DNA of 37,294 nt from Bacteroidota bacterium (lineage in GTDB: Bacteria; Bacteroidota; Bacteroidia; Chitinophagales; Chitinophagaceae), in contig CANHLZ010000002.1 in NCBI GenBank assembly GCA_947461595.1, forward strand, positions 1 to 37,294, read 5' to 3'. The notes beneath the pieces were generated by a model. That model saw only the letters and a program-made list of their open reading frames with translations, made no database searches and was not told the origin of the DNA. The translations under genes were made by a program, and so were the position numbers. Below, piece by piece: positions 29,697-37,294 of the stretch (its first letter is position 1; each line of letters begins with the position of its first letter).

Positions 29697-30638
29697 ATGG
29701 CCTTTGAAATTCAAGTTTCCCCCCTTTTTGACTTCGAAAAAGTACGACTCATAGATGCTGAAATGGGCGTAGCTATTGAAATTACGACCAAGGGCGCCTT
29801 AATGAATAGTTGGCAAGTAAAACACCAAAACAAGAGCTTGAACCTAATTGAGGGGAATGATTTCGACAATGGATGGGGGCCATTTGAGCAAAATGGTTTC
29901 AAAGGGGCAAAGCTGGCTCCATTTGCTTGCAGGCTAGAAGATGGTCAATTTGATCAAGCCGGAGAAAAATATAGCATTGATAAATTTTACTACGATAAAC
30001 ACGCCATTCATGGAATTGTGTACGATGCTTTGTATACCATACAATCTACTCAAGCAGATGAGCAAGGGGCTTATGTCATTTTAAAATATGCTTATTTAGG
30101 CACCGATAAAGGATACCCTTTTCATTTTAACTTACACATAAAATGGCATTTGCAAAAAAATAATAAAGTAAGTGTGGAAACCGTTATTACTAATTATTCA
30201 GCAGTAACGATTCCTATGATGGATGGATGGCACCCTTATTTTACTATGGGTGGCCTCATTAATGAATGTAGTTTAGTTTTTAAAAGTAAAGGGAAAGTGG
30301 TTTTTAATGATCAGCTATTGCCTACCGGGCAAATAATAGAAGACCTTACTTTTAATACCCCTACAAAAATCGGCGCAAGAACATTAGATAATTGTTTTTT
30401 GTTAGTTCCCGATAACCATGAATGTATAGTAGAAAATGAACAAATAAAATTAGTAGTTCAAGCAGGTTTAAATTATCCTTATTTGCAATTGTATACACCA
30501 CCCAATAAAAAAAGCATTGCTATAGAAAATTTGAGTGGAGCTCCTAACTGCTTTAATAATAAAATGGGGCTTCTAACCATGAAGCCCCATGAAAATTTAG
30601 TATTTAAAACAAGCTACCAAGTTTTTATAAAATTATAA
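29697..30638 (+). CDS. Aldose 1-epimerase family protein
   Basis: LAPFACRLEDGQF, HAIHGIVYDALY, MMDGWHPYFTMGG, LQLYTPPNKKSIAIEN. Confidence 0.9.
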   Translation: MAFEIQVSPLFDFEKVRLIDAEMGVAIEITTKGALMNSWQVKHQNKSLNLIEGNDFDNGWGPFEQNGFKGAKLAPFACRLEDGQFDQAGEKYSIDKFYYDKHAIHGIVYDALYTIQSTQADEQGAYVILKYAYLGTDKGYPFHFNLHIKWHLQKNNKVSVETVITNYSAVTIPMMDGWHPYFTMGGLINECSLVFKSKGKVVFNDQLLPTGQIIEDLTFNTPTKIGARTLDNCFLLVPDNHECIVENEQIKLVVQAGLNYPYLQLYTPPNKKSIAIENLSGAPNCFNNKMGLLTMKPHENLVFKTSYQVFIKL

Positions 30639-31019
30639 ATCTATAACAGCCGTAATGCTTACTTCTATATTAACATTGCGTGGCAAAGTTTTTACAGCCA
30701 CTGTTTCGCGTGCCGGAAATTGAGCAGTAAAATAACTTCCATATACATCATTCACTTGTGCAAACAATTGCATATCACTTAAGAAAATGGTTGTTTTAAC
30801 AATATGAGCAAAATTTAACTTGGCTTCATCCAAAATGGCTTTAATATTTTCCATGACTTGCCTAGTTTCAGATTGGATATCTGTTAATACCAATTCACCA
30901 TTGGCAGGGTTGAATGCAATTTGACCGCTAGCAAATAAAAAGCCATTCGCGATAACCGCCTGGCTATATGGCCCAATAGGTGCGGGCACTTTATTAGATT
31001 GAATAATTTCTTTTGACAT
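30633..31019 (-). CDS. ridA: RidA family protein (Rid/YjgF/UK114)
   Basis: KVPAPIGPYSQAVIANGFLFASGQIAFNP; FPARETVAVKTLPRNVNIEVSITAV. Confidence 0.95.
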   Translation of the reverse strand: MSKEIIQSNKVPAPIGPYSQAVIANGFLFASGQIAFNPANGELVLTDIQSETRQVMENIKAILDEAKLNFAHIVKTTIFLSDMQLFAQVNDVYGSYFTAQFPARETVAVKTLPRNVNIEVSITAVIDL

Positions 31020-31044
31020 ATAATTAAATTAAGATTGCAATTTC

Positions 31045-31076
31045 TTGTTTTTCTATCAAATCACCACCTATTTTTG
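31045..31076 (+). promoter_or_regulatory. Candidate Bacteroidota-type promoter upstream of tsaB
   Basis: TTG (31045-31047), 21-nt spacer, TATTTTTG (31069-31076) fits the TAnnTTTG -7 consensus; TTG start of tsaB at 31095. Confidence 0.35.
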
Positions 31077-31094
31077 TAAAACATTCTTAACAAC

Positions 31095-31772
31095 TTGGCC
31101 ATTATCTTACATATTGACACTGCTGGTGAAAAAGCCATGGTTGCCTTTACTAAAAATAAGGAGGTCTTGGCTATTAAAGAAAATACTGTCCCCAATACCC
31201 ATGCCGCCTTTGTACAAGCTAGCATTCAGGAATTAGCAAGGCTAGCCAACATTGACCTACATTTAATAGATGCCATAGCTGTTACCATGGGACCTGGAAG
31301 TTATACAGGCCTTAGAGTAGGATTAGCCAGCGCAAAGGGAATTGCTTATGCGCTTCAAAAACCTCTAATTGGCTTATCCACGCTAGCGCTTTTGGCCCAT
31401 GCCGCCAAAAAAAGTCCCATATTTACTAGCCATGGTTTGCAAATTTTTGCCATGATTGATGCCAAAAGAATGGAGGTATTTGGTGCTATTTTTAATCAAG
31501 CCCAAGAAATAAGCTTAAAAGAACAAGCCATTGAATTAGATTCAGCTTATTTTGAAAATCTAGTACTAAATGGCCCCCTACTTTGCATCGGTAGCGGAGC
31601 CACTAAAGTAAAAGATTTGACTAACCATCCATCGGTATGGTATAGCGATTTAACCTATAACATTTTGGATTTCATTGCATTAGCTGAATCAAAGTTTGCT
31701 TTACAAGCATTTGAAGATCTTGCGTACTCAAGTCCTGCCTATTTAAAAGAGTTTTATATTAAATCGAAGTAA
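31095..31772 (+). CDS. tsaB: tRNA threonylcarbamoyladenosine biosynthesis protein TsaB (TTG start)
   Basis: ILHIDTAGEKAMVAF; AVTMGPGSYTGLRVGLASAKGIAYAL. Confidence 0.95.
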   Translation: MAIILHIDTAGEKAMVAFTKNKEVLAIKENTVPNTHAAFVQASIQELARLANIDLHLIDAIAVTMGPGSYTGLRVGLASAKGIAYALQKPLIGLSTLALLAHAAKKSPIFTSHGLQIFAMIDAKRMEVFGAIFNQAQEISLKEQAIELDSAYFENLVLNGPLLCIGSGATKVKDLTNHPSVWYSDLTYNILDFIALAESKFALQAFEDLAYSSPAYLKEFYIKSK

Positions 31773-31910
31773 GGTAGGGGTGTAAATAGGATAAGCGGTT
31801 TAAACTTATAATGTAGAATCTAATCTAAGATATTGGTCAAAAACATACACAAACATCCAATTGCTAACATTTTATATATTAATAAAAAAGTAATTTTTAA
31901 TTTAAATCAT

Positions 31911-31918
31911 TAACTTTG
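31911..31918 (+). promoter_or_regulatory. Candidate -7 element TAACTTTG upstream of the ArsR gene
   Basis: Matches TAnnTTTG in an AT-rich 188-bp intergenic region; no convincing -33 element seen. Confidence 0.3.
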
Positions 31919-31960
31919 ACCTGCAAATTTTGATGTTAAACCCCACAACACTTTATTAAT

Positions 31961-32296
31961 ATGAATCAGTCTTTACCACAACTACAACTCGCTAATGGCA
32001 GTACTCCATTAAAAGTAGATTTATTACACAGCAAAAAAGCAGCGATGATTCTTCGTGCATTGAATCACAAATTGCGTCAACAAATTGTAAAATTAATTGA
32101 CGAACAACAAAAGGTGACGGTGACCGAAATTTATGTAAAATTAAGACTAGAACAATCTGTTGCATCACAACATTTGGCCATTTTAAGAAGAGCCAGTATC
32201 GTATCCACTATACGTGAAGGAAAATTTATTTTTTATACAGTGGATTACAATCGAATAGATCAAGTTAATAAATTCATTGAACAACTAGTTGGATAA
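31961..32296 (+). CDS. ArsR-family winged-helix transcriptional regulator (Cys-free)
   Basis: ALNHKLRQQIVKLIDEQQKVTVTEIYVKLRLEQSVASQHLAILRRASIVSTIREGKFIFYTVD. Confidence 0.92.
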   Translation: MNQSLPQLQLANGSTPLKVDLLHSKKAAMILRALNHKLRQQIVKLIDEQQKVTVTEIYVKLRLEQSVASQHLAILRRASIVSTIREGKFIFYTVDYNRIDQVNKFIEQLVG

Positions 32297-32297
32297 A

Positions 32298-32969
32298 ATG
32301 TCTTTATCAATAGAACAATTTCAAGCACTTGCACTTGACGAATCTGTTTACATTATAGATACAAGACCTGCCGATTTATTTATTGAAGGCTATATTCCCA
32401 ATGCATTAAACATTACTCCTGCTACTATCAAGTATGCCATAGCTATGGGTATCCTTACCGTAGAAACTCCGATTGTTTTTATTACAGAAGATGATTTAGT
32501 GGCCGAAACCATGGCTTACTTTACAAAAGCTGAATTTACACAAATCAAAGGTTATTTACAAGGTGGTTTTGCAAGCTGGCTGTCTACCTCCAAAAAATAC
32601 GATTTAATTATTGAAGTAGAAGTAGATGAATTGGCCATGGATATTCCCTTTGACGAATATTTAATGGTATTAGATACACGTGAAGAAAATAATTTTGACA
32701 AGGAACATATAAAAAATTCCATTTCTCTCCCTTTATCTGAAATGGGAGATCCGGGTAGCATGTCAGAATTAGATGAGCATTTTAATATTTATATCCTAAC
32801 AGATAATGGACAAAGCAATACCCTTGCTGCTAGTTTATTAAAAAAACAAGGCATTCATAATATCAGAATTACCAAAGGAGGCTGGGAAGAATTATTACAA
32901 ATAAAAGATAAATTCAAATTCGAACGCACTCCACAAAAATCTGCCGAGGAAGACCCCTCCTTAAATTAA
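32298..32969 (+). CDS. Tandem rhodanese-like domain protein lacking catalytic Cys
   Basis: Two rhodanese-like units: IIDTRPADLF...YLQGGFASW and VLDTREENNFDKEHIKNSISLPL...ITKGGWEEL. Likely ATG start 32298, 1 nt after the ArsR stop; track start 32289 is a TTG. Confidence 0.88.
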   Translation: MSLSIEQFQALALDESVYIIDTRPADLFIEGYIPNALNITPATIKYAIAMGILTVETPIVFITEDDLVAETMAYFTKAEFTQIKGYLQGGFASWLSTSKKYDLIIEVEVDELAMDIPFDEYLMVLDTREENNFDKEHIKNSISLPLSEMGDPGSMSELDEHFNIYILTDNGQSNTLAASLLKKQGIHNIRITKGGWEELLQIKDKFKFERTPQKSAEEDPSLN

Positions 32970-32981
32970 GCATTCACCCAA

Positions 32982-33869
32982 CTAGTGCACTACTAAATTG
33001 CTGTGGATAGTAGCATCATATGGAAATCTCCAACGTCTATGTGTCCATAAATAATTGGAAGGATTTTGCTTTATTTTTTCTTCTAGTACTTTAACATACA
33101 AAGCGGTTAACTGCCCATCTTTAAAATAATTAGGAGAAGTGGTCATGATTTCATATTCAGAATGATAATATCCTCTTTTAACTCTATAAAAATGTACAAA
33201 TACTTGTGCTGTATTATTTAATTTAGCACCTTTCTCTGGACCCTTAACAAAGGGAGTAAGTTGACCAAAAAAGGGAACCCAAAAAGCAGATAAAGGATTG
33301 CCAGGATTTTGATCGGCAGCCAATGCCATTGCATAGCGTCCTTTAGTAGCAAATTTTTGAAACTGTGCTCTAAAATTCGTAGCCGGAATCATGATACTAC
33401 CATACCTTTTTCTTAATCCTAATATTATTTTATTAAAATAAGGATTACTCAAAGGCATATATACAGCAATAAATGGATACTGACCATACTTGGCTACGCC
33501 CCAATTGGCAAACTCCCAATTAAAAAAATGGCCTGCCATAATTTGTACATTTTGCCCAGTCTTATATAAATCATTCAATACTTCATAATTTGAACTAAAC
33601 CTTTTCTCAAAAGTTTTATCTGACATAGAAAGTAACTTAAAAGTTTCAATAAAGGAATCTGTAAATTGTCTATAAAAATCATTGGCAATTTTTTTCCTTT
33701 CGAGAACAGTCTTATTGGGAAATGCAATACTTAAGTTTTGTTTCACCACCTCTACTCTATACTTGACTACTCTTTGTAATATAAAAGCAACAATATCGCT
33801 TAATAAATACATGAATCGCCAAGGAAGCAAAGAAAATAAATAACAAAAACTATAAATAATAAAATACAT
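32982..33869 (-). CDS. LpxL/HtrB-like lysophospholipid (lipid A) acyltransferase
   Basis: N-terminal TM; MAGHFFNWEFANWG (HxxxxE); VEVVKQNLSIAFPNKTVLERKKIANDFYRQFTDSFIE. Confidence 0.9.
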   Translation of the reverse strand: MYFIIYSFCYLFSLLPWRFMYLLSDIVAFILQRVVKYRVEVVKQNLSIAFPNKTVLERKKIANDFYRQFTDSFIETFKLLSMSDKTFEKRFSSNYEVLNDLYKTGQNVQIMAGHFFNWEFANWGVAKYGQYPFIAVYMPLSNPYFNKIILGLRKRYGSIMIPATNFRAQFQKFATKGRYAMALAADQNPGNPLSAFWVPFFGQLTPFVKGPEKGAKLNNTAQVFVHFYRVKRGYYHSEYEIMTTSPNYFKDGQLTALYVKVLEEKIKQNPSNYLWTHRRWRFPYDATIHSNLVVH

Positions 33870-33893
33870 GTAGTGATTTATACGATCATCAAA

Positions 33894-35909
33894 TTATTGC
33901 GGTGCTATCCAAGCACCATGTTCTTTCAAAAGTTGAATGAGTTCATCTACAGCTACCGCGCTGTCTATATTCCTTTTCATCACTTCCTTCCCTTTGTACA
34001 AAGTGATTTTACCTACTCCACTTCCCACATAACCAAAGTCGGCATCTGCCATTTCCCCAGGTCCATTTACAATACAACCCATAATGGCTATCTTCAAACC
34101 TTTTAAATGACTGGTTACACTTCTTATTTTAGCGGTGGTTTCCTGCAATTCAAATAAGGTTCTGCCACAACTAGGGCAAGAAATATATTCTGTTTTTGAA
34201 ATTCTAGTTCTAGTGGCTTGTAATATTCCAAAAGCAGTGGTATTTAAAAACTGTTCCATGGAAAGATTGCTAAAATAATTTCTACCAGATACTTTACCTC
34301 CTTCCGTGGACAAAGCAAAATCGGAGTGCACTTTTTCATTCACTCCCAAAAACAAACCATCTCCCATGCCATCCAATAAAAGAGCGCCTGTTTCAGTCGC
34401 AAAATGTATCAAATGCTCATCGGCAGTAGCCCATGCACTTTGCGTAGATAAAATAATAGGATTGCTAATATTTAATTCCATCATTCGAACCACCATGCGA
34501 CGCACTGCTGGCATCGCATGTGCTAAGGGACTGCTCAAGCAAAAAACAACTGATTTGTCTTTAGCAATTTCTAGCAATTGGTCTTCTCTTATTCCATTCT
34601 TAAACCCAAAACAATCTACTTCTACAAAGTTGATAAAAGCGCTTTTACGAGTGGCTTTTAAATATTCTTTATAATCAAAAATGGGTAAATATTTCGTGCG
34701 GTCAGTTACGGTTTCCCATAATTCAGGGGTAGTAATCACTCTTAAGGTACCAGGTAATTCAAAATCCAATAACGCATTTTGTAAATAAATAAAATCCGCA
34801 GCCGCATCCGAAATATTCCACTTGTCGGTAGCTGCATCATATTGATACCCTATTGCAATTAGATCATCTGGGGCAATAGTTGGTTTATGTCTGAAATCGG
34901 AAATTACCACAGGAACAGACTTACTTCCAATAATATGATTGCTTATAGTAGCTCTTCTTTTATATTCAAAAGGATTGTAGGTCAATTTTTCAATGGAGGG
35001 GATATGCTGGATACCTTTCATTCTATTTGCGGGATATCTCCTCACTAAATCTTTACACACAGGTATTTCTAATTCTGGGTCTTCTGTTAAACTTACTCTA
35101 ATAGTATCACCAATACCATCTTCTAATAAAGTACCTATGCCAATGGCACTTTTAATACGACCATCTTCCCCATCACCTGCTTCAGTTACACCCAGATGCA
35201 ATGGATAACATTCTTTAAATTCATTTTGCATTTGTTGTATCAGCAATCGATAAGCTTGCACCATCACTAATGGATTGCTCGATTTCATGCTTAGAATAAT
35301 TTGGTGGTAGTCTAAGCTTCTTGCAATACGTAGAAATTCCATAGCACTCTCTACCATACCCATCGCTGTATCACCATACCTACTCATTATACGATCACTT
35401 AAGGAACCATGATTGGTACCAATGCGCATGGCAGTTCCATGCTGCTTGCAAATCAAAACCAAAGGAGAAAATCTTTCTCTAATCCTTTCTATTTCTTCTA
35501 AATATTCCGCATCTGTATATTCAATTTGTTCAAATTTTTTCTTGTCTACATAGTTACCCGGATTCACTCTTACTTTGGCCACAATAGTGGCAGCTATTTC
35601 AGCAGCATTGGGTGTAAAATGTATATCTGCAACTAAAGGGGTAGTAAAACCTTTGGCTTGTAAGGAAGCTTTAATAGCAGCTAAATTTTCCGCTTCCGTT
35701 TTACTTGGTGCAGTAATCCTTACTAATTCTGCCCCTGCTTCAATACAACGAATTACTTGAGCCACTGTTTTTTCGGTATCTAAAGTATCCGTAGTGGTCA
35801 TTGTTTGAATTCGGATCGGTTGACCTCCGCCAATGATTAAATCACCCACTTTTACTTCTCTAGTAATTAGGCGTTGATAGTTGGTTAAAGAATTGCAATA
35901 TTGTTCCAT
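33894..35909 (-). CDS. ispG: 4-hydroxy-3-methylbut-2-enyl diphosphate synthase, large-insert form
   Basis: GGGQPIRIQTMTTTDTLDTEKTVAQV; LVADIHFTPNAAE; CPSCGRTLFEL...IMGCIVNGPGEMADADFGYVG. Confidence 0.97.
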   Translation of the reverse strand: MEQYCNSLTNYQRLITREVKVGDLIIGGGQPIRIQTMTTTDTLDTEKTVAQVIRCIEAGAELVRITAPSKTEAENLAAIKASLQAKGFTTPLVADIHFTPNAAEIAATIVAKVRVNPGNYVDKKKFEQIEYTDAEYLEEIERIRERFSPLVLICKQHGTAMRIGTNHGSLSDRIMSRYGDTAMGMVESAMEFLRIARSLDYHQIILSMKSSNPLVMVQAYRLLIQQMQNEFKECYPLHLGVTEAGDGEDGRIKSAIGIGTLLEDGIGDTIRVSLTEDPELEIPVCKDLVRRYPANRMKGIQHIPSIEKLTYNPFEYKRRATISNHIIGSKSVPVVISDFRHKPTIAPDDLIAIGYQYDAATDKWNISDAAADFIYLQNALLDFELPGTLRVITTPELWETVTDRTKYLPIFDYKEYLKATRKSAFINFVEVDCFGFKNGIREDQLLEIAKDKSVVFCLSSPLAHAMPAVRRMVVRMMELNISNPIILSTQSAWATADEHLIHFATETGALLLDGMGDGLFLGVNEKVHSDFALSTEGGKVSGRNYFSNLSMEQFLNTTAFGILQATRTRISKTEYISCPSCGRTLFELQETTAKIRSVTSHLKGLKIAIMGCIVNGPGEMADADFGYVGSGVGKITLYKGKEVMKRNIDSAVAVDELIQLLKEHGAWIAPQ

Positions 35910-35943
35910 AAATAGTATACGTAAAGGTAATTATTTTATCGAC

Positions 35944-36693
35944 CTATCTAAGCCCTTTTAAAAATCCCTGTTGTAATAAAATGGCTTTCAATAAAGATAC
36001 TGAAGACATGGAGGCAGTCTGATTGTCCATTCCTTTGGTCCCAGCACTTGTATTTAAAACAAAAAAGTAGATATGCTTATTTTCTTCAACAAAACCTACC
36101 ACCCACGAATTTTGGCTCAATGAATCAGAAGCTTCTATATAACTTAAATGATAGTTGCTATTATCCTCTTTTGAAATCATTTTTTTAAATAACTCCTGCG
36201 AACGCTTTTGAAAGGGCAACTCTTTAAAATACATTTTTTTAATAAGGCCAAGCTGTTCGTCGGCAGTGATACGTAAGGATTGATCTCTCCAAAATTCATT
36301 GCTATTAGCACTTATCACCCCTTTCCCATAATGAATAGAATCAATGCTTTTAATGATTGTCTCTCTTCCAAGAATGGACATTAAATTTTGATAAAATGCA
36401 CTTGAATCGGTGCTCACCCAGGTATTTTGATTTTGATTGATGACCCCCTTGTCCAATGCAATTAAACTTGGGATGATAAAAAAAGTATTCAATGGACTAT
36501 AGGCCGAATCTTTATACCGAGACAAATTTGCAATAGTAAATTGACCAGAACCATTTTCGAGTAAAGCAAAGCTTCCTTGAACGCCTGCACTATCCAAAAG
36601 TTTTGAAATGCCAGCATCCAATTTTACATTGTTTGGCGAGCAGGCAAAAAATAAGGTTGCCACAATAAATAAGGAAAAAAGCTTTTGATTCAT
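35944..36693 (-). CDS. Class D beta-lactamase-like lipoprotein, probable pseudo-enzyme
   Basis: Lipobox TLFFAC; YSPLNTFFIIPSLIALDKGVI aligns to OXA-type PaSTFKIPnaLiaL; IHYGKGVI...EFWRDQSLRITADEQLGLIKKMYFKELPFQKRSQELFKKMI and NSWVVGFVEENKHIYFFVLNT match OXA-type regions. Confidence 0.75.
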   Translation of the reverse strand: MNQKLFSLFIVATLFFACSPNNVKLDAGISKLLDSAGVQGSFALLENGSGQFTIANLSRYKDSAYSPLNTFFIIPSLIALDKGVINQNQNTWVSTDSSAFYQNLMSILGRETIIKSIDSIHYGKGVISANSNEFWRDQSLRITADEQLGLIKKMYFKELPFQKRSQELFKKMISKEDNSNYHLSYIEASDSLSQNSWVVGFVEENKHIYFFVLNTSAGTKGMDNQTASMSSVSLLKAILLQQGFLKGLR

Positions 36694-36736
36694 AATACTA
36701 TTTTAACGAGGTACAAATTTACCACTTAATACCAAT

Positions 36737-36775
36737 AAAAACACCCCCAACCTGTGAATTCAGGAAGGGGGTGTT
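36737..36775 (-). terminator. Rho-independent terminator downstream of the FKBP gene
   Basis: On - strand: AACACCCCC-TT-CCTG-AATTCA-CAGG-TT-GGGGGTGTT followed by TTTATT; 9-bp plus 4-bp stem. Confidence 0.85.
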
Positions 36776-36792
36776 CAACATTTTTAAGGTGC

Positions 36793-37294
36793 TTATTCTA
36801 TGCCCAATAATTCTACTTCAAATATCAAAGTAGACCCTGGTCCTATGAATGGTCCAGCTGAACGCTCACCATAAGCTAACTCTGAAGGAATAAATAACTT
36901 CCATTTACTGCCCAATGTCATTAATTGCAATCCATCTTGCCAGCCTTTAATTACTCCATTCAAAGGAAAGCTAATTGGCTCACCTCTTTGAACAGAACTA
37001 TCAAAAACAGTTCCATCAATTAAAGTGCCATGGTAATGTACTTTCACTTTACTCTTTAAAGTAGGTTTGGTGGTGTCATTGCTTGCTACAATAACTTGGT
37101 ATTGCATGCCATTAGACATTTTAATTACGCCTGGTTTTTTTGCATTTTCAGCTAAAAAATTAGCGCCAATTTCGCGATTTAGTGTGATTTTTTCTTGACT
37201 CATTGTATCTTGGTAGGTTTTAATGCAAACGTCTAATAAACTATCTGGAATGACTCCTTTTGAAAGAAATCCAGCTAAGATACCCTTTTCAAAG
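36793..37294 (-). CDS. FKBP-type peptidyl-prolyl isomerase, N-terminus cut by window end
   Basis: [46 protein letters not shown]...[16 protein letters not shown]. The frame stays open past the track start (37203) to the edge ([31 protein letters not shown]). Confidence 0.93.
   Translation of the reverse strand, partial: FEKGILAGFLSKGVIPDSLLDVCIKTYQDTMSQEKITLNREIGANFLAENAKKPGVIKMSNGMQYQVIVASNDTTKPTLKSKVKVHYHGTLIDGTVFDSSVQRGEPISFPLNGVIKGWQDGLQLMTLGSKWKLFIPSELAYGERSAGPFIGPGSTLIFEVELLGIE

Noticed and set aside
33873-34106. 77-aa + ORF overlapping the ispG 3' end
   Set aside because: Antisense to the [4Fe-4S] motif region of ispG; no recognisable family.
34306-34674. 122-aa + ORF antisense to ispG
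   Set aside because: Entirely antisense to conserved ispG; no independent evidence.
36475-36492. Sequencing error in the T-run (- strand AATACTTTTTTTATC) as the cause of missing SxxK
   Set aside because: The frame is open and the class D-like signature continues on both sides, so a single indel does not explain it. A substitution error cannot be formally excluded without reads.

Overview
The window is a compact, AT-rich stretch of what looks like a Bacteroidota (Chitinophagaceae-like) chromosome, almost fully coding and dominated by housekeeping genes. From left to right: 3' end of purD; a cell-shape operon mreB-mreC-mreD-mrdA(PBP2)-rodA followed by an MBL-fold hydrolase; ppc; an AlkA-type glycosylase (-); an NTF2-like secreted protein; a small membrane protein and an M23 peptidase (-); alaS; gatB; a DUF4369/TlpA lipoprotein; a (-) block of RND/MMPL transporter, PAP2-like membrane protein, rpoN and a DegT-type aminotransferase resembling KdnA; a DUF5606-like protein followed by a 31-bp tandem repeat; a GH3/beta-lactamase fusion; a PorZ-like T9SS protein; a small secreted protein (-); aldose epimerase; RidA (-); tsaB; ArsR plus a tandem rhodanese; LpxL-like acyltransferase, ispG, a class D beta-lactamase-like lipoprotein and an FKBP PPIase (all -), the last cut by the window edge. 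I saw no prophage, transposon, CRISPR, tRNA or rRNA. The best second-look items are: (1) a lipoprotein with the class D beta-lactamase fold signature but with both SxxK catalytic residues and KTG replaced; (2) an ArsR-coupled tandem rhodanese with no cysteine at all; (3) a 31-bp, roughly three-helical-turn tandem repeat with a hairpin spanning the upstream stop codon; (4) a KdnA-like aminotransferase without a KdnB neighbour, next to rpoN. Nothing here clearly amounts to a new multi-gene system. All family calls are from motif recognition, with no database search.
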